From Berberis thunbergii (Eukaryota; Streptophyta; Magnoliopsida; Ranunculales; Berberidaceae), in assembly GCA_003290165.1 (NCBI GenBank), contig QNQO01001156.1, forward strand, positions 1 through 64,000: a DNA stretch of 64,000 nt, in the 5' to 3' direction. Position numbers and translations under genes: made by a program. Below the pieces are notes generated by a model. It was not told the origin of the DNA. It saw only the letters and a list, made by a program, of their open reading frames with translations, and did not search any database. Of this stretch, positions 46,622-58,620 are shown in pieces (position 1 is the stretch's first letter; the number at the start of each line of letters is the position of its first letter).

Positions 46622-46639
46622 TGGCGCCGTCCGTGGGGA
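46622..46639 (+). other. Tat-2 primer-binding site
   Basis: TGGCGCCGTCCGTGGGGA starts 3 bp after the LTR. It resembles the TGGCGCCGTTGCCGGGGA site, complementary to a tRNA-Asp-like 3' end, used by many Tat/Athila elements, with a few changes in the middle. Confidence 0.75.
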
Positions 46640-46693
46640 TGACAAAGTTCCTAGCAAAGCATTGACATCATCTCTCTTCAGAGTTTAGGAAGA

Positions 46694-48010
46694 TGGTGAC
46701 CACCAGATCCTGTAACAATGGACACTAGAGGGGCACATTGAACACTCAAACTAGCGCTATACCACCGCTTCCAGTGATACTTGTGACACAAAGGGAGCAA
46801 GTTCGCACACCCGTGCCAGAAGCAGTAGCGGCGGACCCCAGGATGGATTTGTTATCACCCTAGATACATCAGATCGCTAAAGCAGTGGAGATCCTTACTC
46901 AGCAGAACCTTCCACCCGTTGATGAAGATCAGAAGCAACACAGACCTCAACCTCTAGATGACAACAAGGAATAGGCGCAGTAGAGTCAAGCCCCTGCCAA
47001 CTCTCACTGGAATAGAGGTGGTGGCGCGGTCAACAGAAATCCAACTTTCAAGGTAGACCAACTTGTCACGCAGAACCCTCTCCGCTGAGGGGCTCACAAC
47101 CCAAATCTGTTGTACAACTTTTATATTTCCCCGTTCATGGACCACATCATGAACAAAGCTTTGTGAAATAAATTCGGCACCCGAAGCTTGAGTTCTACGA
47201 CAGAACCGGTGACCCATTTGATCACTTGCACCATTATCAGCACGTGATGGCACTCAAAAAAGGTTTTGAATTAGTGTTGTGCAGAACGTTCCCAAACAGC
47301 CTAAAGAAGTCGGCATTGACATGGTACCATAACCTCCCGCCAAAGTCAATCGATTCATTCAAGACACTGACCAAAACATTCCTTACACGCTTTGGCAGCC
47401 AACGAATCAGGAAGGGCCCGCACTATATACTCTCCCTAAAGCAGAAGTCACAAGCTTCAATGACATCACGCACTTCAATGACAAGCTAACGCTCATTGAC
47501 GATTTCAACAACGATACCTCCGTTACAACTTTTACTTCGGGGCTAAAAAAGGGAAAGTTTTACTACTTCCTCACCCTAAAACCCCCCATTGATATGGTAG
47601 AGCTCCTGAAAAGCGCCTATAGGTACATCACGTTGGAGGAAATTAGAACAACCAAGAAGGAAATTGAAACAGAAAAGAAGCCCTCTGGTTCTAAAGACAG
47701 AAGGAAAGGAAAGAGACGAGAAGTCAGAGATATAAACAAACGGAAGCGCAACGACAGCAGGTCAGGATCTGGCCATGCTAGGCTAGAAAAATCTTCCAAC
47801 TATGTCATTCCAGGACCATAACCCTCCTCAACTCTAGCTTGACAGACGTCCTCAATTCTATGAAGAATAGGGAGGATCTAAAATGGCTCTGAAGTACTGT
47901 GGAGACCCCTCCAAACGCGCAAACAACAAGTATTGCTCGTACAACAATGTGGGTTGCCACGACACCAACGACTGTAAGATTTTGAGGTGCGAGATCGAGT
48001 AATGAATTCG
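46694..48010 (+). pseudogene. Tat-2 gag pseudogene
   Basis: It begins near ATG 46694 (MVTTRSCN) and reads in several frames. The capsid core is recognisable by FDHLHHYQHVMALK-like sequence near 47215, then SLKKSALTWYHNLPPKSIDS and FKTLTKTFLTRFGSQRIRKG (about 47300-47420), and GLKKGKFYYFLTLKPP. A Lys/Arg-rich segment (47650-47800) precedes a zinc-finger-like KYCSYNNVGCHDTNDC at about 47929-47976. Stops and shifts throughout. Confidence 0.85.
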
Positions 48011-48229
48011 AAAGGGCAAGCTGAAGGAGTTCCTGGGCTTGGAAAAAAGGCAAACCCAGACTAGGGAAAGAAAAGATACAGCCAAAGAAATCGAAAAGGA
48101 GGCTCTGGGCACTATATATGTCCTTCACGAGGTTGGACTAAAGGGAAAACAGTCAAACATGTCCCAAAACGGACACTACTTGAGATGCAGACACAACCCA
48201 CCAGCGTGGACCGACGCGTGTATTACACG

Positions 48230-48720
48230 TGAGTACAGAGCCCAACCCCGACTTTGAATTTCACAGATAAGGACCTCGAAGGTTTCTGCGCACCGCACAA
48301 TGACGCTCTTGTTATTTTGGGTTCTATTGCAAGGTGGGAAGTAAAAAAGGGCCCTGGTAGACACGTGAAGCTCCCTCAATGTCCTATTTTACAACACATT
48401 TCGCATCATGGACCTCAAGGAGGTGAACTTAACACCTTTCGACTACCCGCTGATAGGGTTTAGCAGAGCAAATGCTCCCCGATCGGGAAGATAAAGCTCG
48501 CAGTGGTGGCAGGAGAGCCACAACTCAGGAAGGTCCTATTCCATGACTTCATGGTAGTAGACACATTGTTTACCTATAACCTCACTTTAGGGAGGCCCTG
48601 GCTTTACCAATGGAAGCAGTGGTCTCAACCCTTCATTAGTGCGTGAAGTATATCGCCAACCACTTATAGGGAACAATTTGCGGGGACCAACCAGCAACAC
48701 GAGGTTGCCACTACGCCATG
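48230..48720 (+). pseudogene. Tat-2 protease-region remnant
   Basis: Short pieces match the Tat protease region: FTDKDLEGFCAPHNDALVIL (about 48258-48320), then IGKIKLAVVAGEPQLRK and MVVDTLFTYNLTLGRPWLY (about 48490-48605). The D-T-G active-site segment is missing between them. This is the last trace of pol in the element. Confidence 0.75.
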
Positions 48721-50520
48721 CTAATGCAGATAGATTGTTCTTAGATACAGCTGGAGCCCACAAAACAAGTTGAGCATAAGCCTGACGAGAAAACTGGAGA
48801 GGAGTTGGTCTTCCTAGATGGGGACAAAAACCCAGCAGCATTGGCTCAACTTAGAGAAGGAGGACAGTCCAGCATTACAGGAGATGTTTGCCTGGTCTGA
48901 CGAGACGTCTGGCGAAGCAGGGAAGTCATCGCAAATGAGAGCACAAGTCCGCAACTGTCAGCCAGTGCGGGAGAACCCTCTCAAGCAAGGTTTACTCTTT
49001 AGTAACGTCAACGGCATCGATAAAACAATTCACTGAAGGTACTTATGATCCAAGCAAGGGCCATGCGAATTTACTTCAAGGTCGGATCAACCTCTCTCCG
49101 CTAACAGTCAATCTATCTAGTTGTTTAGCTTTCTTTCAGTAATAAATTTAGAGGTTTAATTCTTGAGAATTTATGTGATTTGGACTCATTTGAGAAATAA
49201 AAGAGAATTACGCAAACACACTCTATTGATTACTGGAAAGATGTTACAACATTTGCCTAGATGGAGGGTATAAAAAATTACAAACTACAAGCATCCAAAT
49301 TCGATACGATATATAGAAAAGATTTGCTTAAACAATCCGACTTAAGAAGAAGACTCAAAAGTGAAAACAAAGGTACCCAAGGTAGACTAGGGTACCCACT
49401 AGAAATCTTACTCTGCGATTTCACTGGAGAAGATGATTTACAAGCAAGAGCAAATGTACAAAAAGAAGTATGAAAGAGCGCACTCAATTCAATACTCCAT
49501 TGGACCCACCTTGCAAGGATGACCCGAGGTGTCACAAAATCAGCAACTCGAGGCCTCGCAACACGTCGGCCGAAGCTACAACCAACTCACACGCTCGATC
49601 CACCCAATCAACCGAATTCTGGACAATAATCAGGTTGAAACGGATCAAGTTCACCCTCCCGTTGAGGATGAAAGGACCGTCTAGGAGTCAATGGCCCACT
49701 CTGACAAGCCATGTCCAACTTCACTCCAATCTCAAGTTTGAGTTCCAGCGTAGCGCAACGTGTCAAGGCTAGCTGAAGAGGGAGGAAAACAACCGTTCCA
49801 AAGTTGGCTGCTGGTGTTATCTTAGATTATGTGGTTCGAACCACCACGGGGCACCAACACATAAACGACAGACTCGTCCCTTGAAAGGAAGTCCATACTT
49901 CTTCTCGCAATCTAGAAGAAATTATAAGGTCTTAATGAATCAATCAGGTGCTCAACCAGAGCGGGTGACCACACATAATAGCAAGTCTTCTCAAGACTCA
50001 TCGCTGAAAATGTCAAAACATTTAGAGACTTGAATAACAAAAACGCTCCATAAGCCTTTGGAAAACCCAAAACATGTTATTTAAGTAAAAACATATGAAG
50101 AATGCACTGTGCAGAAGATAATACTCACAACAGTGAAGAACACACAATTATATAGGTGTAGTGGCTCACCAAACAAACGCATTAGCATTAAATACCAACA
50201 TTGAATACCGTATGGGAAACGAGGAGGCAAAGGTTCCCATGAAACCACACAGGTACACGTACAATCAATTAATGACGTTGCGCACTATTGGGCATAACTA
50301 CGAGATAACGACTCTAAGACCTCATGGAAGTACATGTCAAAATTACTCGCGGCATAAACGGTCGAGCTATCATCAGCAGATAGACCACGCGACTCCTCGC
50401 TAACACAACAAACCCACGTCAGCGAAATGGAAAACATGCAACAGGGGGACCAAATAGAAAATATACGAATCATACTCGAAAGAAACCTATTTTCATTAAC
50501 AGTCTAAACAAAAGGTACTA
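48721..50520. other. Tat-2 non-coding middle
   Basis: Where RT, RNase H and integrase should be there is unrelated sequence with short chance frames. A stretch at 49060-49560 contains an A/T-rich part followed by GCATCCAAATTCGATACG-type unique sequence. No tandem array like that of Tat-1 was seen. Confidence 0.55.
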
Positions 50521-50531
50521 ATTTACAAAAT

Positions 50532-52840
50532 TTACTCCTCATGAGGAGAAAGTACAAGTACAGGAAAACTACGTGTAATTGGAGAAGAGGTAGGAGTTGC
50601 ATCCATAGATGCCTCAGCTTGCGCATCATGATCCATATTGCCCTCTTCCTCTAACAGCTCAGAGACCTCTCCAAAATATGCAGAAGACACCTTCCTGTAA
50701 TAAGAAAAGTCCAAGTCTGGATGCTCCTTTTTCATTAGCGCCAACAATAACCTCCCATGCACGATCCAGCGAAATTCAATCGTGCCTTGCGCCTTGAGGA
50801 GTTTTTCCTCACGCATCTTTACTTCAGAAAGATCATGCTCCAGCTTGCTTGTCAGTGCGTTAGTCTGAGACTGCTCAGTAATCAAGTCGTGTTTAACCCC
50901 GTTAAGTTCATTCTGCACTAGAATGAGCTGCTCCCCAACTATTCTTGCTTCCCGAGCATTGAATTCAACGTCAACCTCTAACTGTTCTCTCTAGATAGCT
51001 CGCTTAGATTTTTCCTTGTATTTTCTTGTGTAGCTTCTAAATCATGGCGGACCAGGTTCAATTCTTTTCTACATTTGTCCCTTGCGGATACCGCCTCTGC
51101 TAAGTTGGACTCAAGGCTTCCAAATGAACCTTCTGGGCCTCAGCATCAGCGGCTGATTAATCCAACCTCCTCTCTTCAAGCCCCTTTCTCAGCGATTCAA
51201 TCTCGTAAAGTGAATTAAAATATGACTTCTGCATATTAGAGAAGATGTGTTCCATAGTGTACACCTTCTCATGAGCCGCCTCAACTTTCATCCCAGGGAT
51301 GGACACTTGGCTTAGATGCGACATCCCCAGCATAAGATGCTTCAACCCTTTATCCATAGGCTCTCCCAACGCATCTTCCTCTAGTTTTGAAGTGCAGTTC
51401 ACTAGCCAGCTATAATGTGAGCTGATATGCTTCCTTGAAGCATTATCAATATCAACCTCCTGGTGCCAAGCTTGATTGCTCATTTTTACTAAATCCAGAA
51501 CAAAAAAACTCATTTGCGCATCCGGATGAAGTTCTCCATGATGCAGAATTACACCAGCTTTGCCTTTTGCAATCTTTACCTCACCTGAACCATCATCCAC
51601 TGCCTTCCCCTTGTCACTAGCAGTTGATCCTCTTTTGTGAGCTTTCTTGGTAGAGTTCGAAGGGAGAGAAGGACGCAAATTGTCTATCGAACCCTCTGTT
51701 ATCTTGATATACGGCCTAGAGCGAGACGAAGGGCAATACGGATTTCAAGAAGGAGGCTCCATGCTGTAGTGACCACTGTCAGACGATCGACCAGTAGGTC
51801 GAGAAAACTCGGGGGCCACAGACAAATCTTTATCAAGACCTTCCAACAAAACAAGCCTGGATTGGTTAGTATTAGTAAAAGCTGCCACAACAACCAACAT
51901 CAACTTCTTGTTCAAAACTTTTGCCTGCTCGGTACTAAGCTTTGACGTGTCATCAACCCTTGCTAGCCTCAGGTGGTCCTTTTCCAAATTAGATGCTACA
52001 ACGTCCGCCTCGTCAGATAGGTCAGAATCACGCTCCTCCCTCAGTAGAGCGGATCGTCTGGAAGTAGGCTCAGCCCCAGTGCGAGACCTCTTCGAGCCTA
52101 TGAAGAAAACAAGCATCTCAGAAGGCCCCTCTATGTTTGACGAGCTAGGAACCTTAACCTTATAGGTCTTCCTCTTCTTGGAAGGAGTTTCACCTTTGAA
52201 CGAACCTTCGGCACTCTGGAAAGAGTATGAGCCACATGCCAGTGGGCCCATAACCTACTGCGACTAAAATTGGAAGGGCGGATAACATTCTCCACTCTCG
52301 ATCGAGGCATGTCAAGGAATGCCTTTTCCTCATTCGAGGAAAGAGGAGTAGTGGGAAACCTCCCTATAAAGAGCACATGTAACTATTAAGATACAATCAA
52401 CACAACGGAAGCAAAAGAACAAAATTAAACTTACGAAATGGCCTGAAATCCCACTCAAGCGGGCGACCATGGAACTAGAAATACTTTGGGTCCGAAGGAA
52501 CCACAAAACAATGTTTCTACCAAAACTTGAAGTCATCCGGTAGTTTCTCGAAGCAAGCCGGTGACTTCATCTCACACACGATGCGATTGTTTAGTTGAGG
52601 AGAAGTTAATAGCTTAATCACCCTTGGAGTCACTTAGACACCAACGTCCTTTGCCCTGATCAATATAAGGAGAACAATAATATACCCATTCGATACCAAC
52701 TGGGCAAGAGGGATACTAACGAATTCCATAAAGCTCCAGATCTCATCGATCACATGAAAACGGATACTCGTTTGAAGAATGCCACGGTGCAAACAAACAA
52801 ATCATTTTGGAGGAAACATTAGCGTCTGATTAACACCAAA
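50532..52840 (-). pseudogene. Tat-2 antisense extra ORF
   Basis: On the - strand, pieces in order are 52840-52380 (degenerate PF04195-like start), 52376-51745 (SRLWAHWHVAHTLSRVPKVR, KRKTYKVKVPSSSNIEGPSE), 51678-51157 (the longest, 173 codons: SNQAWHQEVDIDNASRKHIS, HLMLGMSHLSQVSIPGMKVE, YTMEHIFSNMQKSYFNSLYE) and 50918-50532 (coiled coil, then an acidic tail). It is homologous throughout to 32348-38518 of Tat-1. It remains one of the best preserved parts of an element that has lost its polymerase. Confidence 0.82.
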
Positions 52841-53242
52841 TGTCGAGAATTCAGGTCTTCAGGGATCCCATATGTCTCATGAATCTTGGTCAGGCTCGAT
52901 TCGGAGGCCGACCTATCTTCAAAGAACTAGAGGTCCCTAGCAGGAAGCTCGCCATCGAGGTGATTTTGGCGAAAACCATGGAAAAATTGAACAAGCTTTT
53001 TCAATTAAAAGCTGAACAAGGCAAAATTTCTAAAAATGAAGAAATGAAAGAGTCAATCTCTACAGAAAGGCAGATCTAAATAGAGATTAATTTCTCATTT
53101 TTTCCACTGAACCGACGCACACTTAATTAATGAAGTGCATCGTTCAAGTAACGGTTCAGACTCCATCATTATGAGAGGTGTACCTTTTCGAGAAGTGACT
53201 AAGTGGACCGATACGGTGGCCCACTAACTCGGGGGGAGTGGT

Positions 53243-53913
53243 TGATGATACACTGAAATGACCTTTCATCTACACTGTACACGTGTCATGATGATCTCAA
53301 GGAATAACGAGCCCAAGCATCAGTCTAACACTAATCTGGCCCAAATATCATCAAGCCCGCGAAGTGCAGTCTGCTAGCCACACCCAAATTACTACAACCA
53401 GCTAAGCCCATACGTCTCACAACCCTCTCCAATACCCGTAAGACCTATTGATGCAAGTATCTCGGGGATCAGCTTCGGACGGGCAAGCCAGTAGTACTTT
53501 GTCTTCAACTAGGAAGTAAATATTAGAGTATACATCGTATGTGGAAACTTCTACTTATGGACAACACTCCGATTGTTAACTATCTCCCTCGTATGTAGGA
53601 GCACAGGTCTAATAGGGAAAACTTCCCTCCACAAGATGACTCTTAATTAGAGAAGGATCTCCATGAAGATCTCTTTCCCTAAGCTATGCCACCAATGGCC
53701 TGGCGAAACCAAAACTCCAGCACTATAAATAAGACAAGAGGTTGGTGAGTAAAGGTATGCAACAAATTCCTTGTTTACAACTTTATGCCTTTCTCAGAGC
53801 CCTGTCTAACTTTTGCATCGGTGTGCCATCGACCACCACAACGGTGGTTCGTGGCTCACATGCGTTCTTTGTGCAGGTCAAGGTCAGGCAGGGAGCAAAA
53901 ATTGACTGCATCA
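53243..53913 (+). repeat. Tat-2 3' LTR with preceding polypurine tract
   Basis: A GGGGGGAGTGG tract (53231-53241) directly precedes TGATGATACACTG. A TATAAATA box lies at 53724-53731. It ends GACTGCATCA, followed by CTTTCTTAG of the Copia-2 LTR. Confidence 0.92.
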
Positions 53914-54535
53914 CTTTCTTAGTTTGAGGTGTAGAACTATTGTCTTGTTTGTTTGGACGGTGGAAGGAGTTTCTAATTGTTTGGATTGTCCTTTCCTAAT
54001 TTGAGGTGGAGAACAAGACTCTCATTTGCTAGTTTCTAATTGTTTGGACTCTCCTAGTTTGGGGTGATAACAAAATTCTCATTTCCTAGTTTGAGGTGGA
54101 GAACAAGAGTTCATAGTTTAGGACTCTTGTTTTTTCATAAAAGCCTTGGTAATTAAAGAAGAACATGGAGGAGTTGATGCTAATTTTCTGTTCTGCGTTT
54201 CTGCTGCAATCGTGTTGATTTTCTGTGTTGCGTTTATGTGTTTTGTGTTGCATGACTGTTGCATTTTGTGCTTCGTGTCTGATGTGTTTGTACACCATTT
54301 TGGTGTACAACTACTACGTTTGTGAGGCAACTGCTACATTTGTGAGGCAGGTGCCATTTTGTTAGTAAACTCTTCATTAGTGAAGTTTTGTATCCTCTTA
54401 TCATATTCTTTAAATTAATAAGTAGTGCCATCATCACCCGTGGAGTAGGCAAGTTGTCGAACCACATAATATAGTTGGTTTCTTTGCATGTTATCAGTAT
54501 TATAATGTTGGTGTATTTGCGGGTTATTAACAACA
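53914..54535 (+). repeat. Copia-2 3' LTR, right part
   Basis: It continues the LTR broken at 45942: CTTTCTTAGTTTGAGGTG through a TTCTGCTGCAATCGTGTTGA region to TTATTAACAACA. It is followed by AAACA, the right target duplication. Confidence 0.92.
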
Positions 54536-54540
54536 AAACA

Positions 54541-55149
54541 CACATGGGTGTGCACGTCTCCGCCGTCGTCTTGCCCCACCCTGAACAAAATCGGGTCGAG
54601 CTCGGGATTGGGCATAGTCATGGTTTACATGTATGTATTGTTTTTGGACAACTTTACTGATCCTGGACTTTCATTTTTTATAAAATCACAAGAAATTTAT
54701 AATGTAATAATAGCTAAATTTTGATTTATTGTGATTGATTACATGCATGTTTTTCTTGTGATTTCAGAAACAAACATAGTGTTTTTTTTCATCTGTATGT
54801 GTGAACTTATAAATAGTGCTTTTGGGCTATTGTGAACAAAAAAACAATATGTTACTTTCTCTTGTTGTATCTTGGAGGTGATGTGACCTTCTTTTACAGC
54901 AGATTGGATTAGTATATAAGAGGTCTTTGAGCGCATTTGAACTAATCCACAAGGTTTTTTTTTTCTTAGACTTACTTGGTCACTTAGAATCATAGGATTG
55001 AGAAATTCATTTTCCTTATCTTTGCCCTTTTTGTTCACTTCTCATAAAATTCCTTGATATATCTTGAAAGATTCACATAAAATAGTACATAGTAATTGCA
55101 ACATCTATATTTAGTAAAGTCATTATGACCTAGAGAAATTCCATGGCAT
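54541..55149. other. Unassigned flank of Copia-2
   Basis: Original host-side sequence continuing from 43093. An open stretch at its start (reading HTHVCFV on the - strand) is not recognised. Nothing else is visible. Confidence 0.45.
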
Positions 55150-56015
55150 GTCATATATTTTGAGTCTCCTCTAACTATCCTTTGATATTCACCACATCCT
55201 TCTAGCCACCAACGCTAAAAGTTTATCAATGTTGTCCTTGTGAGATTCTTCAAACTACTTCTCAATAAAAGTGATGGCAATCTATTTTTCCTTCTCGGGT
55301 TTTTCATCTCGAGCCCGACATCTCAAGCCAAACTTCTTGAGATTCTCGATTAACTCCTGAATATTGATTTATGACAAATTCTTGTTGTTCTTCTCAATCG
55401 CATAAATCTTTGCATCATACTTTGGAGTTAATGATTTCATAATCTTGATTAGTTGAGTATCTAAAAGCTTTTCTCCAAGACCTTCCCCAGTATTGACAAT
55501 CTCATTTATCTTCCAAACCTGGGTGAAGGATTCTCCTTATTCCATGCAAAAAACTTCAAGACTTCTATGTAATATCTGAAGCTTGGAATCATTTGAGTTG
55601 AGTTTTGCTTTTGTTGTTGGATGCTAGAATATCCAATGCTACATTTGAAGTGACACAAATCATGATAGGTTTAAAAATCTCATCTGTCACCACATTAATG
55701 ATTGCGCTTAATCCTATCACATTCGCCTAAGCTTCATGAACTTTATTTGTAATCGACCAATCTGCATATATCTTGACAATAGTAGTTATCCTGTCATATT
55801 TTCTAGGTGTGATTATAAGTTTCTTATACCTGTTTATAATCATTAGCCACATAAACTCATTCATTGTCATAAGATGAGTTGTCATCTTGGTTTTTCCAAA
55901 AACTATAATTGTTATTGTTTTAAATCATTTTGCTAGACAAGATGTGAAAATGCTTATCAGTGATGTTCGTCATGATTACTTATGATGTTAAGCCCTTTGT
56001 GAGTAACTTGGCCCG
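55150..56015 (-). pseudogene. Copia-4 gag fragment, leader and decayed primer site
   Basis: On the - strand, IKIMKSLTPKYDAKIYAIEK with NNKNLS and NIQELIENLKKFGLR is the C-terminal core of a Copia gag (UBN2-like), broken by stops. The leader (55840-56000) matches 39240-39410, and the primer site is recognisable as GGTAAGCGGGCCAAG on the - strand, several changes from the Met-tRNA complement. No pol is present downstream. Confidence 0.78.
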
Positions 56016-57023
56016 CTTACCAACTAAAAGTGCATCAGTGAAGATCTAAGGTACCCTGAGATATGATGAGAAAGAATAAAGGGGGAATAATCTTTTTTTT
56101 TTTTAACATTTTATCTTTGAAAAACTTTGTGGAAGAGCATCAAAACAAAGAAGGCTTTGTGAACACTTTGTTGTTACTATGTGTTCACTTCAATCTCCTA
56201 AATCTAAGTACTACAAAAAAATTTAAATAGGTGAGGCTAAAATAAAATATGAAATAATTTGACTCTAGGTTAAGTGGTTGATTAAGTTTTAGGATCTAAA
56301 ACGAGAACTAGGAAAAACATTTGCGATGTGGATCCAAGACATTATGCACAAATCAAGCGAGCTAATTATTATTTGTAAAATTAAAGCATGTAAGATGAGA
56401 TAATCTTAAACCACAAGACAAATAAATATGAATAAGTCAAGAACAAAAAGAGAGCAAGAGACAGTACCAATCACACACATGTATAACGAGGTTTACCCAA
56501 GCCGAAGTTTGATTGGCTTCAACTTTTTACTTACTCTGTGAAAAGGGCTTGCAAACCAAGAGCTACTATTACTTATTTAAAAGAGAACTCATGCTCCAAG
56601 AGTCTCACTTACCAACTTGGTGATGCAATACAACCAAGCAACTGCATGCTCGAGATGGCAAAAGGCCTTATGGTCGTGTTCCATGAGTTTTGGAATTGAG
56701 TCTTCTTCAAGCTTAACATTGCTTGAACGGTCTTCATGCCTTGAGTTGACTTGGTCATTGGTTGACTTTGACTAAGACATTTCTGATTTGATGTTCTTTA
56801 ATCGACACATTCGGTTGGGTCTTCTTGGTCGCAATCTAATTTCCTCAATCACTCACAATACAATATGTATGGCTTTATAAATTAATCATACACTTGTGCA
56901 ATATCACTATACTCAACCTATATTGGTTTTACAAACTGTAAACAATAGTTGTTTTTGCTCTAATACACGAATAACACTTTAATAACATGCCAATACTAGT
57001 TTATTAACTTTTCATTATTGACA
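56016..57023 (-). repeat. Copia-4 LTR
   Basis: It matches parts of the LTR at 39411-41482 in the same order but is half as long, so it carries internal deletions. The outer border is placed at ATTGACA (57017-57023). No second LTR of this element was found in the window. Confidence 0.65.
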
Positions 57024-57844
57024 TTTTATATACATGGTAAAACAACTTTCTCAAGAAATTGCATAGCTTGAAGCATTATTTTTACCGCATCTTACTATAA
57101 ACAACACATTTACTCTCATTATTATTAAATTGGAAGTTATTAACAAGTTAAAATGTGTGTACTTTCTTATTCTTGAACACACACATGATGCACAGATTTA
57201 ATATTTTTTCAACGAGATTTATAATTATACTAGTGTATTGTCTGTGCCGTTGTGGAGAAACGGATATTGAAATTAAGAAGGAGATTTGGAGAACTCAAAG
57301 GGAGAATAAAAGAAACTAAATAATTTAATAGAAGAAGGAGAATAGTTTGAGGAGAATCGTAGAAGAAAACATAATAAAGAGGATGATAGTTAAGAGAAAA
57401 GACAATTTGATTTATTATTCGTTGTTCTTCTACAATGCTTGGCATTCTCCGCTTAATCTAGCTAAATAAGAAATATACATACTATTTCTAATGTAACACC
57501 TAAAACAACTAGACTTGCATAATTAAAATCCTAATAAAAATAGAATACCTAATCATGCTAAAACAATAATATGTCCAAGATAACATTGGCGCGATATAAT
57601 TTAATATCCAATTCACAATTGTTTTTGAAAAAAATTTAATAAAAATGAAGTTTACAATTTTTTTTAACATTATCATAACTCGTCAAATTCATTAAGCCAA
57701 TCAATATACCGTATAGTCATGTACACATGTATTGTTGAGTACCCATTAGTTTTCATATTCCATTAACATTTGAATTAAAAAAAACATGGGACCAACTTGA
57801 AAATAATATTAAAAAAATCCAAATGTTGAGTGTATGTGAATAAG
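57024..57844. other. Unassigned AT-rich DNA
   Basis: No coding match or repeat border seen. A purine-rich stretch at 57240-57400 is low complexity. Confidence 0.5.
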
Positions 57845-58620
57845 ACCCATGCATTCCTATCGGCCAAAAGTCTTTCTTCATATGCTGAAGGTGAGAAGAG
57901 CTCAAAATAAAATTCTTAGCATCCATAACTCACAAAGAGATAAGCTGGAGAACATTGCAGATATTGAAAATGAATGTATCAGTTATTTTGGGAATATTTT
58001 TGCTGGAGCACATAATTGCAGTTATGATAGTTATGTCATTTATAACATGGAAATGAAAATTACACTACCTAATGATATGGTTGTTGAACTAGTAAAGGAG
58101 GTAAGGCCGAATGTGATATTTAAAGCTCTAGCTAATATATAATCAAGTAAACACCTCGTCAAGACGAATTCTCTTTGTACTTTTTCAAGGTGTCATGAAG
58201 AATCATCGGTGATGAATTTTTCAAAGCAATTGAGAACTTTTAAAGCTTAAAGATGCTATGCTAGTTAAGCTCTACATTAATTTCTTTAGTGCCTAAAATT
58301 ACTACTTCATCATTTTAAGTGATTATAGGCATATAACATGTTGCAACGTAATTTATAAGTGCATCACCAAGATACTCAATACTAGAATGGAGTTGTACAA
58401 AAGCTAATGAGTTGAAACCAGTCAGCTACCATAAAAGGCAAGTTAGTCCAAGACAATATCATTTTTGTGCATAAACTAGTCAGCAACTACTACACGGATC
58501 TTGGCCCACTTAGATCTGCTGCAAATACTGACCTCAATAAGGCCTACGATATGGTTAGATTGGAGGCTATACGATGCAGTACTTTATTAGTAAATGACTT
58601 AATACCCTACTTTGTATTAG
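57845..58620 (+). pseudogene. LINE (L1-like) ORF2 fragment
   Basis: 57849-58142 encodes KVRRAQNKILSIHNSQRDKL followed by ENIADIENECISYFGNIFAG. This is the linker between endonuclease and reverse transcriptase of plant L1-type ORF2. About 400 bp further (58520-58560) TDLNKAYDMVRLEAI resembles RT motif A (usually D-x-x-K-A-Y-D-x-V). Frames are broken and both ends are missing. Confidence 0.72.

Larger units (their letters stand above)
45943..53913 (+). mobile_element. Tat-2, non-autonomous Tat-lineage gypsy element
   Basis: LTRs of about 675 bp (45943-46618 and 53243-53913) bound 6.6 kb holding gag, part of the protease region and the antisense ORF, but no reverse transcriptase, RNase H or integrase. 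The flanks read CTTTTTTA and CTTTCTTA within the Copia-2 LTR, whose uninterrupted 5' copy reads CTCTCCTTTCTTAG (43203-43216), confirming the insertion point. The two LTRs differ at roughly one base in seven over their first 140 bp, so this is an old insertion. Confidence 0.9.
43094..54535 (+). mobile_element. Copia-2 retrotransposon with nested Tat-2
   Basis: AAACA flanks both ends (43089-43093 and 54536-54540), an exact 5-bp duplication. The 5' LTR is 43094-43830, the 3' LTR is 45809-45942 plus 53914-54535, and the gap is the nested Tat-2 element. Internally there is a Met-tRNA primer site, gag, protease and part of reverse transcriptase; integrase, most of RT and RNase H are deleted. It cannot move on its own. 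Confidence 0.92.

Noticed and set aside
39411..57023. 39411-41482 and 56016-57023 as the two LTRs of one element
   Set aside because: Both are flanked on the same side by the same leader and primer site, so both are 5' ends.
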